Shown: positions 1 through 8,414 of the stretch, in pieces
Numbering within the stretch: position 1 is the stretch's first letter
How the letters are laid out: every line of letters starts with the position of its first letter
Source of the DNA: Deltaproteobacteria bacterium
GTDB taxonomy: Bacteria > Myxococcota_A > UBA9160 > PR03
Assembly (NCBI GenBank): GCA_035063765.1
Contig: JAPSFT010000017.1
Location: forward strand, 32,478-96,477
DNA: 64,000 nucleotides
Reading direction: 5' to 3'
Program-made: the position numbers and the translations under genes
The notes under the pieces: generated by a model
Told to the model about the DNA's origin: nothing
What the model saw: the letters and a program-made list of their open reading frames with translations, nothing else
Databases searched by the model: none

Positions 1-2
1 TG

Positions 3-707
3 CAGCTCTACTCGCTGGCGACGCCCAACGGCGTGAAGGTCACCATCCTCCTCGAGGAGCTCCTGGCCCTCGGCCGGACGGGCGCGGAGTACGACGCCTG
101 GCCGATCGACATCGGAGCGGGGGAGCAGTTCGGAAGCGGATTCGTCGCCGTCAACCCCAACTCCAAGATCCCGGCCCTGCTCGATCGCAGCGCTGCGCCG
201 CCGATCCGGGTCTTCGAGTCCGGCGCCATCCTCGTCTACCTGGCGGAGAGGTTCGGCGCGTTCCTGCCGACCCAGCCGGACGCGCGCGCGGAGTGCCTGT
301 CCTGGCTGTTCTGGCAGATGGGCAGCGCGCCGTACCTGGGCGGCGGCTTCGGTCACTTCTACGCGTATGCCCCGGAGAAGTACGAGTACCCGATCAACCG
401 CTACGCCATGGAGGTGAAGCGCCAGCTCGACGTCCTCGATCGCAACCTCGCCGAGCGCCGCTTCCTGGCCGGCGACGACTACACGATCGCCGACATCGCG
501 ACCTTTCCCTGGTACGGCGCGCTCGTGCTGGGCCGGCTCTACGACGCCGCGGAGTTCCTCGACGTCCGGTCCTATCGCCACGTCGTCCGGTGGGCCGAGG
601 AGATCGCCGGGCGGGACGCCGTGCGGCGCGGTGAGCGCGTGAACAAGGTCTGGGGGCCCGAGGAGCTGCGGGTCCCGGAGCGTCACGACGCCACGGACCT
701 CGGGTGA
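3..707 (+). CDS. Glutathione S-transferase, YghU/Ure2p-like (5' partial)
   Basis: Thiol-disulfide/GST-fold protein, probably a cytoplasmic glutathione-dependent disulfide reductase or detoxification enzyme. The frame enters from the left edge: residues before the GTG at 33 (LYSLATPNG) already match the first strand of the YghU-type thioredoxin domain, so the true start lies outside the window. The N-terminal half holds SKIPALLD with the cis-proline and an ESGAI glutathione-binding stretch. The C-terminal half is the all-helical GST domain, with DYTIADIATFPW as the conserved N-capping region. The next gene is convergent, so this is the end of a transcription unit. The family is clear; the substrate cannot be read from sequence. 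Confidence 0.88.
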   Translation, partial: QLYSLATPNGVKVTILLEELLALGRTGAEYDAWPIDIGAGEQFGSGFVAVNPNSKIPALLDRSAAPPIRVFESGAILVYLAERFGAFLPTQPDARAECLSWLFWQMGSAPYLGGGFGHFYAYAPEKYEYPINRYAMEVKRQLDVLDRNLAERRFLAGDDYTIADIATFPWYGALVLGRLYDAAEFLDVRSYRHVVRWAEEIAGRDAVRRGERVNKVWGPEELRVPERHDATDLG

Positions 708-726
708 AGCCCGGCTGCGAGGAGGC

Positions 727-742
727 CCCGGCCGCGGCCGGG
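727..742. terminator. GC palindrome between convergent genes, possible bidirectional terminator
   Basis: A perfect 16-bp palindrome (CCCGGCCG joined to its reverse complement) lies in the short gap between the GST gene and the convergent thiolase gene. There is no T-run on either side, so the call rests only on position and self-complementarity. In DNA this GC-rich such palindromes also occur by chance. Confidence 0.25.
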
Positions 743-797
743 CATCGACGGGCCGCCTCGGAAGGCAGTCCAACCTCGAAGCCGCTGGACGGTGTCC

Positions 798-1976
798 CTA
801 GCGCGAAAGCACCACCGCGGTCCCGTTCCCGCCGAGACCGAGGGTCTGGGCGAGACCGATGCGGGCGTCCGGCACCTGGCGCGGCCCGCACTCGCCGCGC
901 AGCTGCGCGGTGAGCTCGCAGATCTGGAACAGGCCCTGGGCGGTGGTGGCCTCGCCGAAGCAGAGGAAGCCGCCGCTCGGGTTGATCGGGAGCCGCCCGG
1001 TCGGCAGCGTCTCGCCGGCCGCCACCATGCGCTCGGACTCGCCGGGCTCGACCAGCCCCCACTCCTCGGGAAACGCAAGCTCGTAGTAGACGGTGTTGTC
1101 CTGCAGCTCGACGAGATCGACGTCGCGCGGGCCGACGCCGGCGGTCTCGAGCGCCTCGCGCACGGCCCGTGCGGCCTCGCTGTGCAGGGTCGGGCCGTCC
1201 GGGACGACGCTCGCGAGCCCGCGCGGGATGCCGTCGCCGAAGCGGGCCGTGGCGACGGCGCTCGCCGCCACCCGGATCGGCCGGCTCGTGTGCCGGCGTG
1301 CGCGCTCGGCCGAGGCGAGCACCACCGCTGCGGCGCCGTCGCTCACCGGGCAGATCTCGTAGAGGTGGAGCGGATCGGCAACGAGCGGGGAGGCGAGCAC
1401 CTCCTCGAGCGTGAACTCCTTGCGGAAGCGTGCGTTCGGGTTGTGCTTGCCCACCTGGTGCGCCTTGACGGCCACGGCGGCGAAGTCGCGCTCGGTCGTG
1501 CCGTGCTCCTCCATGCGGCGCCGGGCGAGGAACGCCCAGAACGCGGGCCCCGGCATGCCGACACAGAGCTGGCGCAGGTACTCGGGGTCGTTCAGGTCCT
1601 CGACGCCGGAGGTCTGGATGAAGCCCTTCGGGAGCTTCTCGCCACCCACCACCACCACGAGGTCGTGGGCCCCGCTCGCGACCAGGAGCCTCCCGATCGC
1701 GAAGGCGTTGCCACCCGCCGCGCAGCCGGCCGACAGGTTGTAGACGGGGACCCCCGTCGAGCCCAGGTCCTCGACGACGTCGTTGCCGCTGAGCCCCCAG
1801 CCCTTGCCGCCCGAGAAGCGCGAGCTCGCGGCCGCGACCGCCTCGACCTCGCGCCAGGCCACGCCGGCGTCGGCCAGCGCTGCCGACACGGCATCGCGAC
1901 ACAACGCCGTCACCGACTTGCTCTCGAACTTGCCCCACGGATGCATGCCCGCACCGAGCACCACGACGTCTCTCAT
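798..1976 (-). CDS. Thiolase-family protein (SCP2-thiolase-like)
   Basis: 392-residue thiolase-fold enzyme, expected to act on acyl-CoA. The acylatable cysteine is retained at about residue 85 in LSAGCAAGG. The C-terminal half carries INPSGGF instead of the NxHGG of classical biosynthetic thiolases, as in the SCP2/lipid-transfer branch that works with a DUF35 OB-fold partner. That partner is the adjacent upstream gene (2014-2445). This is the last gene of a minus-strand run that also encodes EtfB and EtfA, suggesting a beta-oxidation-like step with a flavoprotein electron outlet. The substrate is unknown. It differs from the second thiolase of the window (11538-12704), which lacks this cysteine. 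Confidence 0.85.
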   Translation of the reverse strand: MRDVVVLGAGMHPWGKFESKSVTALCRDAVSAALADAGVAWREVEAVAAASSRFSGGKGWGLSGNDVVEDLGSTGVPVYNLSAGCAAGGNAFAIGRLLVASGAHDLVVVVGGEKLPKGFIQTSGVEDLNDPEYLRQLCVGMPGPAFWAFLARRRMEEHGTTERDFAAVAVKAHQVGKHNPNARFRKEFTLEEVLASPLVADPLHLYEICPVSDGAAAVVLASAERARRHTSRPIRVAASAVATARFGDGIPRGLASVVPDGPTLHSEAARAVREALETAGVGPRDVDLVELQDNTVYYELAFPEEWGLVEPGESERMVAAGETLPTGRLPINPSGGFLCFGEATTAQGLFQICELTAQLRGECGPRQVPDARIGLAQTLGLGGNGTAVVLSR

Positions 1977-2013
1977 CCGCAGGTCTCCCGTTCGCGCGCG
2001 CCTCGCGGCGGCG

Positions 2014-2445
2014 TCAGGCCGGCTCGAACTGCCAGGTCAGGAGCTCGCCCCGGCTCGCGTCGCGGCACAGGGGCGCGAGCACGAGCGAGACCGCCATCCC
2101 GGCCCGAAGCCTCGCCGGGTCGGCGCTGCGCAGGCGCGCGAGCACGCGCAGGCCTTCGGCGAGGTCGACGAGCCCGAGCGTGTAGGGGCTGTAGGGCTCG
2201 TCGTAGCGAGCGGGCGGCGGCGGCGGGTAGTTCTGGACCGCCCAGCTCCACAGCGTGCCCGCGGGCCCGAACGCGGCGCTCTCGAGCGTGCCGCCGGGAC
2301 ACTCGGGATGGTTGCAGACGGAGGCGCGCGGGAAGTACGGCGTGCCGCAGCCGCTGCAGCGCGAGCCGAGCAGGCGGGGGCCGTCCGCCGTCTGCGCGAA
2401 GAGCCCCTCCACCACCGGGGTTCCGCCCGTCGCGTCCTGGGCCAT
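2014..2445 (-). CDS. Zn-ribbon OB-fold protein (DUF35 family), thiolase partner
   Basis: 143-residue protein with an N-terminal rubredoxin-like zinc ribbon (CSGCG followed by CNHPEC at about residues 32-50) and a C-terminal OB fold. Proteins of this family (ChsH2 C-terminal domain, BbsA) bind and activate thiolase-like enzymes and may bind acyl-CoA. It sits directly upstream of the thiolase at 798-1976, about 37 bp apart, and its ATG overlaps the EtfA stop codon (TGATG), so translation is probably coupled. No independent catalytic motif is visible; it is best read as an accessory subunit of that thiolase. Confidence 0.85.
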   Translation of the reverse strand: MAQDATGGTPVVEGLFAQTADGPRLLGSRCSGCGTPYFPRASVCNHPECPGGTLESAAFGPAGTLWSWAVQNYPPPPPARYDEPYSPYTLGLVDLAEGLRVLARLRSADPARLRAGMAVSLVLAPLCRDASRGELLTWQFEPA

Positions 2446-3437
2446 CAGCGCGCCCGCGCCGCCCGGATCAGCTCGGGCAGGAGCTCGAGGCAGTCGCCGA
2501 CGACACCGAAGCGGGCGTAGCGGAAGATCGCGGCGTCCGGATCACGGTTCACGGCGACGATCGTCTTGGCCGCCGAGCAGCCGGCCATGTGCTGGCTGGC
2601 CCCCGAGATCCCGATCGCCACGTAGAGCTCCGGCCGGGTGATGCGGCCGGTGAGGCCCACCTGGCGCGCGGCGTCCACCCAGCCCTCGTCCACGATCGGG
2701 CGCGAGGCGCCCGCCATCCCGCCGAGCGCCGCGGCGAGCTCCTCGACGAGCTTGAAGTTCTCGGCCGACCCGAGCCCGCGCCCGCCGGAGACGACGACGC
2801 GCGCCTCCTCGAGGCGCGGCCCCTCGCGGCGCGCCGGCTCGAGGACGCGGACCCGCTCGTCCACCGCGGCGAGGTCGACCGCGACCCGGCGCAGGACCGG
2901 AGCCGTCTCCGCGACCTCCTCGGCCGCCCCGCGCGGGGCCGAGGGCGACGCGCCGAGCACGGGGGCCGCGGCGCCCGCGAGCGCGTACACCACGCGCGTG
3001 TCGCCGCCGTAGGCGGTGGCCGTCACCTGCAGGCTGCCGTCCGCGGCCGCCTCGACCTCGACGACGTTCATCGACACCGCGGCGCCGGTCCGCGCGGCGA
3101 GGCGCGCCCCGACGACCCTGCCGTCGCCGCCCTGCGGCACGACGAGGAGCCGCGGCGCCTCCTGCGCGCAGGTCTGGGCGAGCGCCGCGACGAGCAGGTC
3201 GGGCGTGGCCGGCCGGCCGCCGAGGTCGACGTGCAGGAGCTCGGCGGCGCCGAGCCGCGCGGCCACCGCGCGCGCGGCCTCCGCCGCGCCCGCGTCGCTT
3301 CCGAGCACGAGAGCGTGGAGCGGAGCGCCGAGCGCGCGGGCCGCACGGCGGGCGAGCCCGAGCGCCTCCTCGAGGCTGCGTGCCCCCTCCGCCCCTTCCT
3401 TCCAGGCGCAGGCCACCACGGCATTCCGCGCGCTCAC
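2445..3437 (-). CDS. etfA: Electron transfer flavoprotein subunit alpha
   Basis: 330-residue ETF alpha subunit, forming a cytoplasmic heterodimer with EtfB that carries electrons from acyl-CoA or related dehydrogenases to an ETF:quinone oxidoreductase. The C-terminal FAD domain is well conserved (VGLTGRI, then PELYVAIGISGASQH and NRDPDAAIF), typical of a housekeeping-type ETF. The GTG start overlaps the EtfB stop by four bases (GTGA). A membrane ETF-dehydrogenase candidate lies at 29706-31763. No acyl-CoA dehydrogenase is encoded in the window, so the electron donor must be encoded elsewhere or be one of the flavoproteins here. Confidence 0.93.
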   Translation of the reverse strand: MSARNAVVACAWKEGAEGARSLEEALGLARRAARALGAPLHALVLGSDAGAAEAARAVAARLGAAELLHVDLGGRPATPDLLVAALAQTCAQEAPRLLVVPQGGDGRVVGARLAARTGAAVSMNVVEVEAAADGSLQVTATAYGGDTRVVYALAGAAAPVLGASPSAPRGAAEEVAETAPVLRRVAVDLAAVDERVRVLEPARREGPRLEEARVVVSGGRGLGSAENFKLVEELAAALGGMAGASRPIVDEGWVDAARQVGLTGRITRPELYVAIGISGASQHMAGCSAAKTIVAVNRDPDAAIFRYARFGVVGDCLELLPELIRAARAR

Positions 3438-4252
3438 GTCGCCAGCACTCCTTCCTCACGCAGCCGGCCGACGAGGCGCTCGGCCACCTCTGCGGCGCTC
3501 GCGCCCTCGACGAGCTCGCAGCGGCCGTGGAGGGCGGGCACGAACTGCCGCACGATCCGCACCCGCGGCGCCCAGTCCCCGGCGGCGAGTCCGAGCTCGG
3601 CGGGGGTCACCACGGCGGGCTTCATGCGCCGCGCCTGGAGCTTGCGGGCGGCGGTCGGATAGCGCACGGCGCCGAGCTCGTTGCTCACCGTGACGACGGC
3701 CGGGCCCGGCACCTCGACCCGCTCGTCCCCGTCCGGGGTGGCGCGCGTGACACGCGCCACCCCGGCGCCCCCCGCCTCGCTCCATTCCACGGCGCGCGCC
3801 ACGGTGACGACGGGCAGGCCGAGGCGCTCGCCGAGCAGCGCCGGCACGACCCCCTGATCGTCGTCCGAGGCCTGGCGGCCGCAGAGCACGAGATCCGCAC
3901 CGCCGGCGTTCCGGATCCACGCTGCGAGCAGGCACGCCACCGCGTGGGGATCGAGCGCATCGGCCTCGACCTGGATCGCAGCCAGCTCGTCGGCGCCGAG
4001 CGCCGCCGCGTGCCGCAGCACGCTCTCGCTGCCTCCGCCCACCGAGACCACCGCGATCGAGCACGAGACGCCGGCGTCTCGGATCCGCAGGGCCGCCTCG
4101 AGCGCCTGCTCGTCGAAGCCGTTCATGAGCGTCGGGATCGTGTCCTGGACCAGCGTGCGGCCGTCCCCGGCGAGCTGCAGGCGCCCCGCGAGCGCGAGGC
4201 TGTTCACCGCGTCGGGGTCGAGCACCTCCTTCACGCAGACGACGATACGCAT
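3434..4252 (-). CDS. etfB: Electron transfer flavoprotein subunit beta
   Basis: 272-residue ETF beta subunit beginning MRIVVCVKEV, the typical opening of the family. It contains the AMP-site region LCGRQASDDDQGVVPALLGE (a variant of the usual DGDTGQV loop) and the recognition-loop stretch after it. The order etfB-etfA with a 4-bp overlap is the common bacterial arrangement. Together with the DUF35 protein and thiolase downstream and the nitronate monooxygenase-like gene upstream, it forms a minus-strand operon likely read from the promoter region near 5.7 kb. Confidence 0.93.
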   Translation of the reverse strand: MRIVVCVKEVLDPDAVNSLALAGRLQLAGDGRTLVQDTIPTLMNGFDEQALEAALRIRDAGVSCSIAVVSVGGGSESVLRHAAALGADELAAIQVEADALDPHAVACLLAAWIRNAGGADLVLCGRQASDDDQGVVPALLGERLGLPVVTVARAVEWSEAGGAGVARVTRATPDGDERVEVPGPAVVTVSNELGAVRYPTAARKLQARRMKPAVVTPAELGLAAGDWAPRVRIVRQFVPALHGRCELVEGASAAEVAERLVGRLREEGVLAT

Positions 4253-4288
4253 GGTCCTCCCGGTCGCTCCCGGCGTTCGCAGCCGTGC

Positions 4289-4552
4289 TCACTCGCCCTC
4301 GAGGAAGAGGCTCCCCGATTCGCACCACACCGCGTCCGGGTGACCTTCGGGTTTGCGCGTGAGATCCGCAAGGAGGTACCAGCGCCAGGGCGGATCGCCG
4401 TGGTCCACGTAGTCCCCGGTGAGCACGCCCGCGAACTCCTCGCGGCCCGCGTAGCGCGTGCCGGGGATCGCCCGCCCGCCGTCGCACTCCGCGCGGCGGC
4501 CCGCCAGCCGGGCGTCGAAGCCGGCGCGCGCTGCCGGGATCCGCTCGCTCAC
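4289..4552 (-). CDS. Small hypothetical protein (87 aa)
   Basis: 87-residue soluble, Trp/Gly-rich protein of unknown function, wedged between the nitronate monooxygenase-like gene (24 bp gap) and etfB (36 bp gap) on the same strand. It has no membrane segment, cysteine pair or known domain that I can recognise. The first half has a run of charged residues around a GRRAECDGG stretch and the second half contains HGDPPWRWYLLADL. Position and codon use are like its neighbours, so it is probably translated, perhaps as a small accessory subunit of the operon. Confidence 0.55.
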   Translation of the reverse strand: MSERIPAARAGFDARLAGRRAECDGGRAIPGTRYAGREEFAGVLTGDYVDHGDPPWRWYLLADLTRKPEGHPDAVWCESGSLFLEGE

Positions 4553-4576
4553 GTGGCTCCCGCTCCCCGCGCCCGC

Positions 4577-5683
4577 CTACGCGTCCGCGCCCGCGAAGCC
4601 CACGCGCTCGAAGGTGTCGAGTGCCTCCTCGACGAGGTCGAAGAGGATCTGGCGCGCCGGCTTGAGCGAGGTGACGAAGCCGACGCCCTGCCCCGCGGCC
4701 TCGGTCATCAGGTCGGCGCGGCGGTGGTCGTTGGCACCCTGGATGTAGTCGGCGCTGAGCAGCATCTGGTAGGGAGCCGGCAGGACCGGCGGGGCGTCGG
4801 GCTTCGCCCAGGCCTCCGTCCACGGGCACTCGAGCACCCGCATCGTCATGCCGGAGATGCTCTTCGACCACGAGGTGTCCGCGGCCGAGGCGGCGATCAG
4901 CTTCTCCTTCACGATCATGTCGGCGTCGGACTCGCGCGACGCGAGCCAGAGGGTGCCGGTCCACACGCCGGAGGCTCCCAGGCAGAGCGCTGCCGCGAGG
5001 TGACGCCCGGTGGTGACGCCGCCCGCCGCGATCACCGGGGTGTCGCCGGCGATCGAGGCCACCTCGGGCACGATCGAGAAGGTGCCCATCGCGCCGGTGT
5101 GCCCGGCCGCGTCGAAACCCTGGGCGATCACCGCGTCCACGCCGGCCTCGATCTCCTTGCGGGCCTGGCGCGTCTTGCCCACCAGGCCGAAGACCTTGAT
5201 GCCGCGCGCGCGGGCGGCGTCGAGCAGGAAGGCCGGGTTGCCGAGGCCCGAGGCGATCACCGGCACGCGCTCCTCGAGCAGCACCTCGAGCTGCGCCCGC
5301 GCCATCGCCTGGTTGAGGCCGCCCCACTGGTGGAGCGCCACGGGCCCCTTCGGGTCGGGGACCTTCCACTCCTCCTTGATGCGGCGCGCGAAGGCCCGGT
5401 GCGTCTCGGGGATCTGGGCCTCGAGCTCGTCGAGGGTTCCGGCCGGCGGCACCGAGGCGGGCAGCACCAGGTCGATCCCGAACGGCCGCTCGCCGACCCG
5501 CCCGCGGATCCACGCGATGTCGGCGGCGATCGTCTCGGGCGGGTGCATCGCCTCGCCGAGCACCGCGAAGCCGCCGGCGTTGATGACCGCGACGGCCACG
5601 TCCTTGCAGTGCGTGAACGCGATGACCGGGTATTCGATCCCCAGCATGTCGGTGAGCTTCGTTCGCAGCGGATCCTTGCGCAT
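4577..5683 (-). CDS. Nitronate monooxygenase-like FMN protein (2-nitropropane dioxygenase family)
   Basis: 368-residue TIM-barrel FMN enzyme. Members oxidise alkyl nitronates to carbonyl compounds plus nitrite, although relatives act as enoyl reductases. Visible features are the N-terminal IEYPVIAF segment, the conserved histidine in GFDAAGHTG at about residue 195 (the proposed catalytic base), and the FMN-phosphate loop IAAGGVTTGRHLAAAL followed by GASGVWTGT. The ATG at 5683 was chosen because homology begins there; the frame stays open further upstream, but that stretch crosses the operator. It is the first gene of the etfBA-thiolase operon, and the perfect dyad at 5730-5755 lies 47 bp upstream. 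An enoyl-reductase or acyl-CoA role is the main alternative given the thiolase and ETF neighbours. Confidence 0.8.
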   Translation of the reverse strand: MRKDPLRTKLTDMLGIEYPVIAFTHCKDVAVAVINAGGFAVLGEAMHPPETIAADIAWIRGRVGERPFGIDLVLPASVPPAGTLDELEAQIPETHRAFARRIKEEWKVPDPKGPVALHQWGGLNQAMARAQLEVLLEERVPVIASGLGNPAFLLDAARARGIKVFGLVGKTRQARKEIEAGVDAVIAQGFDAAGHTGAMGTFSIVPEVASIAGDTPVIAAGGVTTGRHLAAALCLGASGVWTGTLWLASRESDADMIVKEKLIAASAADTSWSKSISGMTMRVLECPWTEAWAKPDAPPVLPAPYQMLLSADYIQGANDHRRADLMTEAAGQGVGFVTSLKPARQILFDLVEEALDTFERVGFAGADA

Positions 5684-5729
5684 CGACTCCTGTCCCTCGG
5701 GTCGGCCGAAGATGACGGCTTTCCACCGA

Positions 5730-5755
5730 TTCCGTATGACCCGTATCATACGGAA
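5730..5755. promoter_or_regulatory. Palindromic operator (site 1 of 8), divergent promoter
   Basis: Perfect 10-bp inverted repeat TTCCGTATGA / TCATACGGAA with a 6-bp spacer, containing the core TATGAC-N4-ATCATA at 5735-5750. It lies between the divergent nitronate monooxygenase-like gene (47 bp from its ATG) and the CoA-transferase gene at 5867 (112 bp). It is the longest and most symmetric of eight related palindromes in the window. The dyad is seen directly; its use as a protein-binding site is inferred. Confidence 0.75.
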
Positions 5756-5866
5756 CATCGCTCGCCCCTGGAACGTTGGCCCGGACCCGCGCGGCGGGAC
5801 GTCCGGCGCTCGGGCAGCGGGGACGAAGGGGGGAGCCGTGGGGAGAGCGGTGTGGGGGGAGTGGAG

Positions 5867-7078
5867 ATGAGCGAAGGGGCGCTCGCCGGGATCCGCGTCC
5901 TCGAGCTCGGCGAGGCCGTCTCGGCGCCCTACTGCGCGAAGCTCTTCGCCGACTACGGCGCCGAGGTGATCAAGATCGAGCCCCCGGGCGGCGAGGTGGC
6001 GCGCCGCTGGGGGCCCTTTCCGGGCGACCGCCCGCACCCGGAGAAGAGCGGCCTGTTCCAGTTCCTCAACACGAACAAGCAGGGCGTCACCCTCGACGCC
6101 GGCCGGCCGCAGGGCCGCGCGCTGCTCGGCGCCCTCGCGCGCGGCGCGGACCTGCTGATCGAGAACCAGCCGGCCGACCGCGCGCGCGCCTTCGACCTGC
6201 GCTGGGAGGCGCTCGCCGAGGCCAACCCCGGCCTCGTGATGGTCTCGATCACGCCCTACGGGCGCAGCGGCCCCTACGCCGACTGGCGGGGCTGCGACCT
6301 CAACGCCTTCCACCTCTCGGCGGCGGGCCATCGCTACTGCGGGCGTCCCGGCGAGGCGCCGCTCGAGCAGGGCACCTTCGCGGCCGACTTCTTCGGCGCG
6401 GCGGCGGCCGCGGCGTGGGGCCTCGGCGCGCTCTTCGGCCGCGAGGTCGCGGGTGGCGGTCAACACCTGGACGTGTCGTGTGCCGAGGCGATCGCTGCGG
6501 CCTTCGTCGGCGGCCAGAACATCGGCGCCTATGCGCAGGACGGCAAATGGGAGCACCGCACCGGCGTCGGCATGCCGCTCGGGGCTCCGGCGACGATCCT
6601 GCCCTGCAAGGACGGTCACGTCTGGATGCTGGCGCTCGAGCCCGGCCAGTGGGACGGGCTCGTCAAGGTGATGGGCGAGCCGGAGTGGGCCCAGCTCGAG
6701 ATGTTCCGCGACATGTTCGTGCGCGCCCAGAACGCCGACCTGATCTACCCGCTGATCCAGGAGTGGGCCGCCGGCTACGGGAAGGCCGAGATCATGGAGC
6801 GCTGCCAGGCCGCGGGCGTGCCGGTGACCGCCGTCTTCGACGTGGCCGAGGCCGCGTCGCACCCGCACCTGCGCGAGCGCGGCTACCTGGTCGAGGTGGA
6901 GCACCCGGTGCTGGGCCGCCTGCGCGACCTCGGGGCACCCTTCCGGCTGCCCGCGTCGCCGGGCGGGCCGCGCACGGCGGCCCCGCTCCTCGGCCAGCAC
7001 AACGACGAGGTGTACGGCCGGCTGCTCGGGCTCGGCCCGGACGAGCTCGCGGCGCTGCGCGCCGAGGGCGTGATCTAG
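5867..7078 (+). CDS. CoA-transferase family III (CaiB/BaiF)
   Basis: 403-residue type III CoA-transferase, moving CoA between carboxylates through an aspartyl-CoA thioester and mixed anhydride. It opens LAGIRVLELGEAVSAPYCAKLFADYGAEVIKIEPPGG-like, as in the family, and retains the catalytic aspartate at about residue 174 in TFAADFFG. The ATG at 5867 follows a GGAG-type ribosome site. It is the first gene of a plus-strand pair with 7101-8321 (22 bp gap), divergent from the nitronate monooxygenase operon across operator site 1. The acceptor acid is unknown; pairing with a second CaiB suggests a heteromeric enzyme or two sequential substrates. Confidence 0.88.
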   Translation: MSEGALAGIRVLELGEAVSAPYCAKLFADYGAEVIKIEPPGGEVARRWGPFPGDRPHPEKSGLFQFLNTNKQGVTLDAGRPQGRALLGALARGADLLIENQPADRARAFDLRWEALAEANPGLVMVSITPYGRSGPYADWRGCDLNAFHLSAAGHRYCGRPGEAPLEQGTFAADFFGAAAAAAWGLGALFGREVAGGGQHLDVSCAEAIAAAFVGGQNIGAYAQDGKWEHRTGVGMPLGAPATILPCKDGHVWMLALEPGQWDGLVKVMGEPEWAQLEMFRDMFVRAQNADLIYPLIQEWAAGYGKAEIMERCQAAGVPVTAVFDVAEAASHPHLRERGYLVEVEHPVLGRLRDLGAPFRLPASPGGPRTAAPLLGQHNDEVYGRLLGLGPDELAALRAEGVI

Positions 7079-7100
7079 CCCGCGCGAGAGGAGAAGGACG

Positions 7101-8321
7101 GTGACGCAGGCGCTTCCGCTCGCCCGGATCCGGGTCGCCAACTTCGGCTGGGTGTGGGCCGGCCCGGTGGTCGGCCAGACGCTCGGCTTCCTCGGCGCCG
7201 AGGTCTACAAGATCGAGTCGCGCGCGCGCGTCGACATGACGCGCACGCTGCCCCCCTTCGCCGGGGGCGTGCGCGATCCCGATCGCAGCCTCTCGAACCA
7301 CGCCTGCTGGGCGGGCAACGGCAGCGTCACGCTGAACCTGAAGAAGCCCGAGGCGCGCACGCTCGCGCGCGAGCTCGTCGCGCGCTGCGACGTCGTGATC
7401 GAGAACTTCGGCCCGGGCGTGATGGAGGGGCTCGGCCTCGGCTTCGAGGACCTGCGCGCGGTGCGTCCCGACCTCGTCATGTTCTCGATGCCCGCCGCCG
7501 GGCTCTTCGGCCCGCTCAAGGACATCCGGACCTACGGCCTCTCGCTCACCAGCACGACGGGGCTCGACAGCGTGACCGGCTACGCCGGCGGTCCTCCGAT
7601 CCCCTTCGAGAACGCCTTCTCCGACCCCTACAACGGCATCCTCGGCGCCTTCGCGATCCTGGCCGCGCTCCACCACCGCAACCGCACGGGCCGCGGCCAG
7701 CACGTCGACTACTCGCAGCAGGAGGCCGTGATGCAGATGGTCGGACCGGCCTTCATGGACTGGGTGCTGAACGACCGCGTGGCGGGCCCCCTCGGCAACC
7801 GCCATCCGGCGGGTGCGGCGGCCCCGCACGGCGTCTTCCCGTGCGCCGGCGACGACCGCTGGATCAGCCTCGCGGTGTTCGGCGACGAGGAGTGGCGCGC
7901 GCTCGTGGCCGCGATGGACGACCCGGAGTGGGCCCGCGCCGCGGCCTACGCGAGCCACGAGGGTCGCCTGGCCGCCCTCGACGCGCTCCACGAGCAGCTC
8001 GCGGCCTGGACCGCGGGCCACGAGGCGCGCGCTCTCGCCGAGCGCCTGCAGGCGCGCGGGCTGTGCGCCGCGCCGGTCCTCGGGATCGCGGACCTGCTCG
8101 ACGACCCCCACTGGCGGGCACGCCGGACCTTCGTCGAGGTCGAGCACCCGCTCGGCTTCCGCGAGACGATCTACGGCGCCTACGTGAAGCCGAGCCGCAG
8201 CGAGCCCGCCGTGCGCCCGGGCCCCGCGATGGGGCAGGACAACGAGCGCGTCTTCCAGGGGCTCCTCGGCCTCGCGCCCGAGCGCTACGCGCAGCTCGTC
8301 GAGGAGCAGGTGATCTACTGA
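7101..8321 (+). CDS. CoA-transferase family III (CaiB/BaiF)
   Basis: 406-residue type III CoA-transferase starting at GTG 7101, with an AGGAGAAGG-type ribosome site just upstream. The catalytic aspartate is at about residue 175 in FSDPYNG, and GRGQHVDYSQQEA, the family's second conserved block, follows. The N-terminus (RVANFGWVWAGPVVGQTLG) is diverged from the first copy, so these are not recent duplicates. It is co-transcribed with 5867-7078. Both copies look catalytically competent, unlike some of the paralogs at 21-22 kb and 32-34 kb. Confidence 0.88.
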   Translation: MTQALPLARIRVANFGWVWAGPVVGQTLGFLGAEVYKIESRARVDMTRTLPPFAGGVRDPDRSLSNHACWAGNGSVTLNLKKPEARTLARELVARCDVVIENFGPGVMEGLGLGFEDLRAVRPDLVMFSMPAAGLFGPLKDIRTYGLSLTSTTGLDSVTGYAGGPPIPFENAFSDPYNGILGAFAILAALHHRNRTGRGQHVDYSQQEAVMQMVGPAFMDWVLNDRVAGPLGNRHPAGAAAPHGVFPCAGDDRWISLAVFGDEEWRALVAAMDDPEWARAAAYASHEGRLAALDALHEQLAAWTAGHEARALAERLQARGLCAAPVLGIADLLDDPHWRARRTFVEVEHPLGFRETIYGAYVKPSRSEPAVRPGPAMGQDNERVFQGLLGLAPERYAQLVEEQVIY

Positions 8322-8414
8322 TCCCGGGCGCAGGCGGGTCCGCTCTGGCAGGCGCGGCGAGCGCTCGGGTAGAGTGCCGGGCCGCTGGGGGTGGCGGAGC
8401 CGGAGGCCTTCGAG

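Noticed and set aside
792..3662. Very long open frames on the strand opposite known genes (also near 11.5-13.8 kb, 13.9-16.3 kb and 43.5-47.0 kb)
   Set aside because: Arg/Ala/Gly/Pro-rich translations without domains, lying opposite genes with clear motifs; an effect of high GC reducing stop codons.
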